Below, one piece after another: positions 31,714 through 38,102 of a DNA stretch of 38,102 nucleotides (the first letter of the stretch is position 1; each line of letters begins with the position of its first letter). Origin of the DNA: Symploca sp. SIO2C1. Lineage in GTDB: Bacteria > Cyanobacteriota > Cyanobacteriia > Cyanobacteriales > Coleofasciculaceae. Under the pieces are notes generated by a model. It ran no database searches and was not told the DNA's origin. It saw only the letters and a list, made by a program, of their open reading frames with translations. A program made the position numbers and the translations under genes. The DNA is taken from contig JAAHGL010000057.1 in the NCBI GenBank assembly GCA_010692635.1, positions 1 to 38,102 on the forward strand, read 5' to 3'.

Positions 31714-33903
31714 ATGCCAGAAAAAATACTAGTTGTAGATGACGAACCTGATTTAGAAATCCTAATCCGTCAGAAATTCAGAAAACAAATTCGGCAGAAA
31801 CAACTTGAGTTTACTTTTGCCCATAATGGAGTAGAAGCGCTGGAAGTTTTGCAAGCTCAGCCGGATATAGATATTGTGTTAACCGATATCTATATGCCTA
31901 AAATGGATGGACTAACTTTGCTAACTAACCTCAAGAAGTTACACCCTCTCATCCAAGCAGTAATTATTTCTGCTTATGGTGATCTGGAAAATATTAGAGC
32001 AGCAATGAATCGCGGTGCTTTTGACTTCCTGACTAAACCAATCAATTTTCAGGATTTGGAAATTACTACCAGCAAAACTTTGGAATATGTGCAGCAGATG
32101 AAAGCGGCTTTGGCACAGGAACGTTTAGCAAGGCAAGCTCAAACAAAATTATTGAAGCATCTACAGCAAGAAGTTTCTAAGCGCCAGGAAATTGAAGAAG
32201 TGTTGCGCGAAAGTGAAGCTAAGCTGGCTCAATTTTTAGAAGCTGTGCCAGTAGGAGTTTTTGTACTTGATAAGTCTAGTAAACTTTACTTCGTCAATCA
32301 GACAGCAAAAAATTTACTTGGCAAAGGTTTAGTGCGAGAAGCCACTGCTGAAAATTTGTCAGAGATTTATCAAGCCTATCTGGCGGGAACAGAGCAACTA
32401 TATCCTAGTTATGAACAACCAATTTTACGTGCTTTGAGGGGTGAAAGTGTAACAGTTGATAATTTGGAGATCCATCAAGGAGATAAAATTATTCCCCTGG
32501 AAACATGGGCAACTCCCATTTTTGATGAAAAGGGTGAAATTATTTATGCCATAGCAGCTTTTCAAGACATTACACAACGGAAACAGGCGGAAGCCGAACG
32601 GCTCCAGTTTACCCAAGAGCTTGAATTGAAGAATAGAGCTTTGGAGCAAACAAAAAATAAATTAGCTGAATCTAACCGTACCCTGGAACAAAAAGTTGAG
32701 GAGCGCACTCAAGAACTCTCACAAACTTTGGAAATACTTAAAGCTACTCAAGCAGAACTAATGCGCGAAAATCTTCTACTCAGAAGTACACAAGAAGAAT
32801 CTACCTATGACTATCAAGTTGGAGGTAGTTTGCCTATGGATGCTCCTACTTATGTTGTTCGATTTGCAGACTATCAACTTTACCAATCTTTGAAGCTTGG
32901 GAAATTTTGCTATGTATTGAATGCGCGGCAGATGGGCAAATCTAGCTTACGAGTGCAAATCATGAATAAGTTACAAGCCGAAGGCTTCGCCTGTGCTGCT
33001 ATTGACATTTCTCAGATTGGTAATCGGCAACTTACTCCGGAACAGTGGTACGCAGGCTTGATTTACATATTAGGGAGCAGTTTTAACCTTTTAGATCAAG
33101 TCGATATCCGCAGTTGGTGGCAAGAGCATGATTTCTTATCACCTGTCCATCGTTTAGGTGAATTTATTAACAAAGTATTGCTAGAAAATATTTCTCAAAA
33201 TATAATTATTTTTATCGATGAAATTGACAGTGTTGTTAATTTGGATTTTGAAATTGATGATTTTTTTATACTAATTCGTAGCTGTTTTAATAAAAGGGCT
33301 GACTATCCTCAATACAAACGTCTGAGCTTTGTCTTGCTGGGAGTAGCTACACCTTCTCAATTAATCCAAGAAAAAACTCGCACCCCTTTTAATATTGGTC
33401 AAGGGATTCAACTGAAGGGCTTTCAATTAAATGAAATAGAGCCATTGCTTCAAGGCTTGATAGAGAAAGTTAACAATCCTCAAGCAGTCCTCACTGAAGT
33501 CTTATCTTGGACTAATGGCCAGCCTTTTTTGACCCAAAAACTCTGCAAGATTATCCGTAATCATTCATATGATATTCCCCAAATATCTGAGGTAGAGTGG
33601 ATTAAAAACTTGGTTCAAACACAGATAATAGACAATTGGCAAACTCAAGATGAGCCAGAACATTTTAGAACAATTCGTGCTCGCTTACTTAGCAATAAAC
33701 AGCATCTTGTTAAGCTCCTAGAACTCTACCGGAAAATTTTGCAAGGAGAAGAGGTAGTTGTAGCTGACACTCCACAACAAACAGAATTGCTATTGTCAGG
33801 ATTAGTAGTTAAGCAACAGGGACTGCTTAGAATTCATAACCGTCTTTATGAATCGATCTTTGACATTAGTTGGGTTGAGAAGATATTAGAGAGCTTCCAT
33901 TGA
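31714..33903 (+). CDS. Receiver-PAS-coiled coil-AAA-like hybrid signalling protein
   Basis: A 729-residue fusion. A receiver domain occupies 1-120 (D9-D10, phospho-site D58 in [11 protein letters not shown]86, K108 in TKP). It is followed by a coiled coil to about 165, a PAS domain at roughly 165-290 ([13 protein letters not shown] and a KQAEAE exit), a second coiled coil to 360 and an AAA-like ATPase at 375-729 (Walker [10 protein letters not shown] near 403-411, Walker [10 protein letters not shown] near 498-506, WTNGQPFLT near 600, and a winged-helix end [10 protein letters not shown]...[12 protein letters not shown]). A kinase normally sits after such a PAS; here an AAA-like switch takes its place. 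It follows the HTH/AAA gene by about 160 bp and is orphan, with no histidine kinase in the window. Confidence 0.82.
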   Translation: MPEKILVVDDEPDLEILIRQKFRKQIRQKQLEFTFAHNGVEALEVLQAQPDIDIVLTDIYMPKMDGLTLLTNLKKLHPLIQAVIISAYGDLENIRAAMNRGAFDFLTKPINFQDLEITTSKTLEYVQQMKAALAQERLARQAQTKLLKHLQQEVSKRQEIEEVLRESEAKLAQFLEAVPVGVFVLDKSSKLYFVNQTAKNLLGKGLVREATAENLSEIYQAYLAGTEQLYPSYEQPILRALRGESVTVDNLEIHQGDKIIPLETWATPIFDEKGEIIYAIAAFQDITQRKQAEAERLQFTQELELKNRALEQTKNKLAESNRTLEQKVEERTQELSQTLEILKATQAELMRENLLLRSTQEESTYDYQVGGSLPMDAPTYVVRFADYQLYQSLKLGKFCYVLNARQMGKSSLRVQIMNKLQAEGFACAAIDISQIGNRQLTPEQWYAGLIYILGSSFNLLDQVDIRSWWQEHDFLSPVHRLGEFINKVLLENISQNIIIFIDEIDSVVNLDFEIDDFFILIRSCFNKRADYPQYKRLSFVLLGVATPSQLIQEKTRTPFNIGQGIQLKGFQLNEIEPLLQGLIEKVNNPQAVLTEVLSWTNGQPFLTQKLCKIIRNHSYDIPQISEVEWIKNLVQTQIIDNWQTQDEPEHFRTIRARLLSNKQHLVKLLELYRKILQGEEVVVADTPQQTELLLSGLVVKQQGLLRIHNRLYESIFDISWVEKILESFH

Positions 33904-34765
33904 CACACTCTCGAGAAACACGCTCAAAGCTAATGGCTAATGGTTAATGGCTAATACTAATCTCTGAATCAACACCGAGTCTCCAAGTCAGGCAACAGGG
34001 AAGAGAATTGTTTCAAAGAGAGTCAATTGGGGACGCGAAGTGCTCTTTGGGAGCTCTTCACCCTGAAGGCAGGGAAATTTTACTGTGCCATCCAAGTAGC
34101 GATCGCAACAGCTCCCCCTTATAGCATACTATTGATATTAACTTTTTACCGAAAGTCCTGAAACTCAGCTGAAGTAAGGGTATAGGGTATAGGGTGTCGA
34201 GATAATTCTCCCCAAACCCTAAGTATTGTGTATTTAATTTGTGAATTCATGCTGACGTGAGGAGTGGGATAAGAAGGGACACGGAAATTATAACGACCTA
34301 ATTTAAATGCGTCTTAGCTTAATCTCTCTCTCAACCCAAAAATGCTATGAAAAATCAGAAGTCTCAACAAGTAACCAATATGTATTTTCGTGAGAGTTTC
34401 AACTAGTCCAGGATTACTCATGGTTGTAGACACTGACAACTTCCCTAGGAGTGAGTTATACGTATGAAAGGGCTTTAATAACTACCTCAGGCTCACTAAA
34501 GCTATCAGGGTTAGCAGTTTAGCTAAGTGGTAGCGTTTGTGGAGCAGGCGTGTACCCCTGATCCTACAAGAGTCGAGAAAGAGAGTGATGCTTCCTGAAG
34601 AAGTGACATTCTACACTAAGTTATATTCCTAATTAATATTCAAAAATTCTTTAGTTAATTCAGCAAATTTATCAATTATATATCAATTATTGCCGACATT
34701 ATAACCAATTTAGTAAATAACTTTTGCTTAGGAACAATCATTGATGTCACTAAAACCCATCTTGA
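33904..34765. other. Spacer between two signalling genes
   Basis: An 862-bp region with no supported gene. It holds heptamer tandem repeats at 33931-33951 (TAATGGC, TAATGGT, TAATGGC) and a short TATAGGG repeat near 34181. One HIP1 site is near 34100. A stretch at 34521-34535 resembles a tRNA D-arm, but no acceptor or T-arm fits. The last 150 bp are AT-rich and probably contain the promoter of the cyclase gene. Confidence 0.5.
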
Positions 34766-36772
34766 ATGAATCGCCAAACTGAACATACATCCAAAGGAAA
34801 TATTCTCATCGTAGATGACACACCGGATAACCTACGGTTACTATCGACGATGCTTGAATCCCAAGGGTATCAAGTTAGGAAGGCAATTAACGGCCAAATT
34901 GCCTTGAGAGGAGTAATCATGGCTCCCCCCGATTTGATTCTACTGGATATTAATATGCCCCAGATGAATGGCTATGAAGTTTGTGAAAAATTAAAATCCC
35001 TTGAACAAACTAGTGAGATTCCAGTAATTTTTATTAGTGCCTTAGATCAGACTTTGGATAAAGTTAAAGCTTTTGAGATGGGGGGTGTAGATTATATTAC
35101 TAAGCCATTTCAGATCAAAGAAGTTTTGGCTCGTATCGAGAATCAATTAACTATTCATAGGTTGCAAAAGCAGCTTAAAGAGCAAAATCAACGACTACAA
35201 GCTGAAATTACTGTCCGTCAACGTGCTGAGGAGGAAATCTTTTTTTTACTCTCCACTACTCAAGCTATTAGTGAAGCCTCTGATTTCAACTCCGCTTTAG
35301 AAGTTATCCTGCGCCAAGTTTGTGAAACTATTGATTGGGATTTTGGAGAAGCGTGGGTTCCTAATCAGGATGCTACTGTTTTGGAATATAGTCAAAGTAT
35401 CTATGCTAAGAATCCAGGTTTAGAAGAATTTAGACAACAAAGCTCTCAAGTAACTTTTGCTCGAGATGTCGGACTACCAGGACGAATTTGGTCATCTAAG
35501 CAACCAGAGTGGCTCGAAGATGTCTCTGCTCAGCCATGCTCAGTTTTTCAACGTAGCCAAATTACAGCAACTCTACAATTAAAAGCAGCATTTGGTGTCC
35601 CGATTTTTTTCAACGAGCAAGTATTAGCTGTCCTAGTTTTCTTTAAACAAACCGCGAGTACTCCTAATCAACATTTGATAGCATTAGTGAGTGCTGTTGC
35701 AACTCAGTTAGGGTCACTGATTAAACGTAAACAAACAGAAGAAGCTTTGCAGATAGCTGAACAAAAGTATCACAGTATTGTAGACAATGCCAAGGAAGGA
35801 ATTTTTCAAACTACACCTTCTGGACGTTTGCTAAGTGCCAATCCTGCATTAGCTCGGTTGTATGGTTACGAATCTTCAGAAGATTTGATTATAAATGTTA
35901 CAGATATTGGACAACAATTATATGTTGAACCCCACCGCCGTAGTGAATTTATTAAGGCAGTGGAAGCTGAAGGTACTGTTTCAGATTTTGAATCTCAAGT
36001 ATATCGCAAGAATGGTCAGGTGATTTGGGTAGAGGAAAATGCCCATGTTGTACATGATCCTAAGGGTAACCTACTGTATTACGAAGGAAGTGTTTCTAAC
36101 ATTACGGAGCGTAAGTTAACTCAAGAGGCACTGAAGTTTCAGAAAGAACAAATCGAGAAACTTTTACTAAATATTTTACCAGCGCCCATTGCTGGACGGT
36201 TACAAAAGGATCCAACTACAATCGCTGATAGTTTTGATGATGCTAGTGTTTTGTTTGCTGATATTGTTGGTTTTACTGCATTATCTTCCAGAAAGACTCC
36301 TAAAGAATTAGTAGATTTACTCAATGTAATTTTCTCAAAATTTGACCAATTGGCTCAAAATCATCACTTAGAAAAAATCAAGACTATTGGTGATGCTTAT
36401 ATGGTGGTTGGGGGATTACCAACACCCCATCCCAAGCATACCGAAGCTATAGCTCAAATGGCTCTCGATATGCAAGCTGAAATGGTTAATATTAATGTAG
36501 AGACAGGTGAAAATTTTCAACTTAGAATTGGCATCAATACTGGACAAGTAGTAGCAGGAGTAATTGGTATGACTAAATTTATTTATGATTTGTGGGGAGA
36601 TACTGTAAATGTTGCCTCTCGCATGGAATCGAGTGGTATTCCTGGAGAGATTCAGGTAACAGCTACCACTTATGAGCGTTTAAATAAGAAGTTTTTGTTT
36701 GAAAAACGAGGTAGTATTACTATTAAAGGTAAAGGTGAAATGACTACTTATCTTCTGAAAAGTCGGAAATAA
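34766..36772 (+). CDS. Receiver-GAF-PAS-class III adenylate cyclase
   Basis: A 668-residue signalling enzyme that makes cAMP from ATP. The receiver is at 10-125 (D17-D18, phospho-site D61 in LLDINMPQMNG, S91, K113). A GAF domain lies near 165-325, a PAS domain near 335-460 and the class III cyclase at about 490-668. Cyclase residues are complete: the first metal Asp in VLFADIVGFT (near 494-503), the adenine-selecting Lys and second metal Asp in KIKTIGDAYM (near 537-546), and YDLWGDTVNVASRME (near 606-620) with the Asp typical of adenylate rather than guanylate cyclases plus the transition-state Asn and Arg. The architecture is like cyanobacterial CyaC-type multi-domain cyclases, without a kinase. 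No partner is adjacent. Confidence 0.88.
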   Translation: MNRQTEHTSKGNILIVDDTPDNLRLLSTMLESQGYQVRKAINGQIALRGVIMAPPDLILLDINMPQMNGYEVCEKLKSLEQTSEIPVIFISALDQTLDKVKAFEMGGVDYITKPFQIKEVLARIENQLTIHRLQKQLKEQNQRLQAEITVRQRAEEEIFFLLSTTQAISEASDFNSALEVILRQVCETIDWDFGEAWVPNQDATVLEYSQSIYAKNPGLEEFRQQSSQVTFARDVGLPGRIWSSKQPEWLEDVSAQPCSVFQRSQITATLQLKAAFGVPIFFNEQVLAVLVFFKQTASTPNQHLIALVSAVATQLGSLIKRKQTEEALQIAEQKYHSIVDNAKEGIFQTTPSGRLLSANPALARLYGYESSEDLIINVTDIGQQLYVEPHRRSEFIKAVEAEGTVSDFESQVYRKNGQVIWVEENAHVVHDPKGNLLYYEGSVSNITERKLTQEALKFQKEQIEKLLLNILPAPIAGRLQKDPTTIADSFDDASVLFADIVGFTALSSRKTPKELVDLLNVIFSKFDQLAQNHHLEKIKTIGDAYMVVGGLPTPHPKHTEAIAQMALDMQAEMVNINVETGENFQLRIGINTGQVVAGVIGMTKFIYDLWGDTVNVASRMESSGIPGEIQVTATTYERLNKKFLFEKRGSITIKGKGEMTTYLLKSRK

Positions 36773-36853
36773 ATCTTACCTACCTCGGGAGCATCCCATT
36801 TTTGCAGAAATATTCTCTTGCTCAGCCGCACTTCATTTATACCAGACTTTTCT

Positions 36854-36889
36854 CTCCCCCAGCTCCCTCAGCTTCCTCAGCTCCCCCAG
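36854..36889. repeat. 9-mer tandem repeat, four units
   Basis: CTCCCCCAG, CTCCCTCAG, CTTCCTCAG and CTCCCCCAG: the complement of the GGGAGCTGA-type units found inside the MITEs at 973, 3326 and 37976. Degenerate copies continue to about 36945. It lies between the convergent cyclase and membrane-protein genes. Confidence 0.8.
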
Positions 36890-36946
36890 CTTCGGTTTAG
36901 ATTTGCTTCCATTGGGATGCTTCCTCTACCTCAACTCCCTCAAACT

Positions 36947-37720
36947 CTACTGGCGGCGGATTTTAGCCGTAGATGGCTTCAGAGTAATTGGTGTTTGGAA
37001 AGGTTGAGGCTTTTGAGGTAACCTCTGGTTATTATCTAAAACTTGGAAAGCATCAAGAATTGCATCCCGGATTATGGCTTCGGGTTCTCGACTCAGCATC
37101 AAACGAAAGCAATCTGTAACTTGCCTTTTCTCAGATAGGCGCAAACGATAATCTACTCCCCAGCTAGTCAGTTGCCGTACTGCTAGCAGGCGCTTCAGGG
37201 GATCAGTATTAGTGAGATCCCTTAGCATTTGCTCAAGCTTAGTCTCATTACGACTCCCTTGGTTACTAATAATTTGCCAAATCAGGAGAATAAGAATTGT
37301 GAGAGTACCTAAACCTTGAAGAATCGCACTAGCAGTAATCCAAGAGCTATCGCCATTTACGAAGATGGAAAGTGTCATATAGGTTCCGAAGGTCGCAATA
37401 CCACCACTACCAACGGCTATAGTTAACTGTCTATTAGAACCCAGGAAAAACTGGCGTAGACTGGACCAGTATAGTTGCCAGTCCCACTCCTGCATCAAGT
37501 AGGCAAACAACATCACCAACACACCAGCACTGGTAGCCAGTAGTAGCTTCCAATTCCAAAACAGCATTGCGACAACGCTCGTTAGAACTATAAGCCAACC
37601 TCCTGGTCCCCGAAACCGGCGCGGGTAAAGCCGTTTCAACGCTCGACTTTTAACTTTGAAGGGCAACCAACTTTCAATCAATTTGAAGAATTGTTGCCAC
37701 CAAGACGACGCCTGTGCCAC
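36947..37720 (-). CDS. Membrane protein of unknown function
   Basis: A 257-residue protein started by a GTG at 37720, with AGGAA six bases upstream. An amphipathic, basic N-terminus (to about residue 38) is followed by hydrophobic segments at about 42-55 and 58-74 (WLIVLTSVVAMLF, LLLATSAGVLVMLFAYL), then two more at about 98-118 and 130-150 (LTIAVGSGGIATFGTY, LQGLGTLTILILLIW). A cytoplasmic C-terminal domain of about 100 residues has a charged helical look (TKLEQMLRDLTNTDPLKRLL). I recall similar proteins in cyanobacteria but know no function. The neighbour on the left is convergent, so there is no operon hint. Confidence 0.75.
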   Translation of the reverse strand: MAQASSWWQQFFKLIESWLPFKVKSRALKRLYPRRFRGPGGWLIVLTSVVAMLFWNWKLLLATSAGVLVMLFAYLMQEWDWQLYWSSLRQFFLGSNRQLTIAVGSGGIATFGTYMTLSIFVNGDSSWITASAILQGLGTLTILILLIWQIISNQGSRNETKLEQMLRDLTNTDPLKRLLAVRQLTSWGVDYRLRLSEKRQVTDCFRLMLSREPEAIIRDAILDAFQVLDNNQRLPQKPQPFQTPITLKPSTAKIRRQ

Positions 37721-37852
37721 GAAGGATTCCTATCTTACTGAGATTATTCACACTCCCGTCACTGAAAGCGAGGAATTCCTGAGCTCACAACTGCTATGGG
37801 AGAGTTGCCTCTACTTTAGTCTTACGCAGTATTTCAACCTTTGACATTCTAG

Positions 37853-37886
37853 TACTATAGCGCATAGCGTACTATAGCGTATAGCG
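37853..37886 (+). repeat. 17-bp tandem duplication upstream of the membrane-protein gene
   Basis: TACTATAGCGCATAGCG (37853-37869) is followed directly by TACTATAGCGTATAGCG (37870-37886), one mismatch. It lies in the 255-bp space between the membrane-protein start and the MITE copy at 37976. Apart from a degenerate CTAACAC repeat near 37955-37975, I see nothing else there. Confidence 0.8.
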
Positions 37887-37975
37887 GGTCTTATTATAAA
37901 ATATGTTGGGAGAAGAGGACAAAGGATAGATAATCAGGCGGATAAAAATTACCCTAAAACCTAACACCTAACAAC

Positions 37976-38102
37976 CATTGGTGACAAGTTAAGGTAAAAG
38001 TGTCGTTGTCAAGGGAGCTGGGGAAGCTGAGGGAGCTGGGGGAGCTGAGGAAGCTGAGGAAGAAGAATACAATTTTTCTAACCTCTTGAGTATTTCCATA
38101 TA
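37976..38102. mobile_element. MITE family 1, second copy, cut by the window end
   Basis: From CATTGGTGACAAGTTAA at 37976 to the last base, this repeats the element at 973-1145 almost base for base, including the segment ending TATTTCCATATA. The difference is in the interior 9-mer tract, which is expanded here (about five or six units near 38014-38064 against two to three in the first copy). The right end lies outside the window. Confidence 0.8.

Noticed and set aside
34521-34560. tRNA gene
   Set aside because: GCTAAGTGGTAGCG resembles a D-arm, but no matching acceptor stem, anticodon arm or TTCGA loop is present.

Overview
The window looks like chromosomal DNA of a filamentous cyanobacterium. 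Three things point there: many copies of the HIP1 octamer GCGATCGC (for example near 1372, 7203, 12894, 17968, 18308, 21793, 22930, 25190 and 34100), the abundant heptamer tandem repeats between genes, and cyanobacteria-type gene content (trigger factor/ClpP/ClpX and Asd/DapA/RNase J clusters, a Mo-nitro_C family gene, AAA-like ATPases of the AAA_35 type). I do not name a species.

Layout. 1-900: a short intergenic stretch with a MITE-like element, then a PilH/CheY-type receiver protein. 1.1-4.9 kb, minus strand: the protein-quality-control operon tig-clpP-clpX. 5.6-9.8 kb, plus strand: asd, dapA (lysine/diaminopimelate branch) and an RNase J gene. 10.4-12.0 kb: three small cyanobacterial genes (Mo-nitro_C family, a TIR-like/nucleotide-binding protein, an 83-residue unknown). 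12.0-13.5 kb: the decayed 3' end of a TnpB (IS605-type) gene with a structured RNA-like end, directly upstream of mltA. 13.5-26.8 kb: an accessory island. Its minus-strand cassette is P-loop GTPase, tail-anchored membrane protein, AAA-like/vWA fusion. Diverging from it on the plus strand are a nucleoside-phosphorylase-fold (PNP) protein with a C-terminal coiled coil, a TPR-PNP fusion and an Rpn-type PD-(D/E)XK nuclease. Next come an AAA-like/dynamin-type GTPase fusion and a winged-helix AAA-like ATPase on the minus strand. 27-29 kb: a small unknown gene and a large TPR protein. 29-30.2 kb: a repeat-rich spacer with a 19/22-bp array. 30.2-36.8 kb, plus strand: HTH/AAA-like ATPase, receiver-PAS-AAA-like hybrid, receiver-GAF-PAS-adenylate cyclase. 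36.9-37.7 kb: a membrane protein of unknown function.

How the genes may work together. The housekeeping half is ordinary. The 13.5-34 kb half carries five ATPases that share an AAA-like module, each joined to a different partner (vWA, dynamin-like GTPase, winged helix, helical HTH, receiver/PAS). Around them are a small GTPase, two PNP-fold proteins, a tail-anchored protein and a nuclease. This combination resembles the NTP-dependent biological-conflict (defence or programmed-death) systems known from comparative genomics. I propose the 13521-20604 divergent cassette as the best candidate for a little-described system. This is inference from domain content and layout; nothing in the sequence proves function.

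Small mobile elements are common. At least four MITE-like inverted-repeat families are visible, two of them in two copies each, and in both of those families the interior carries tandem repeats that differ between copies.
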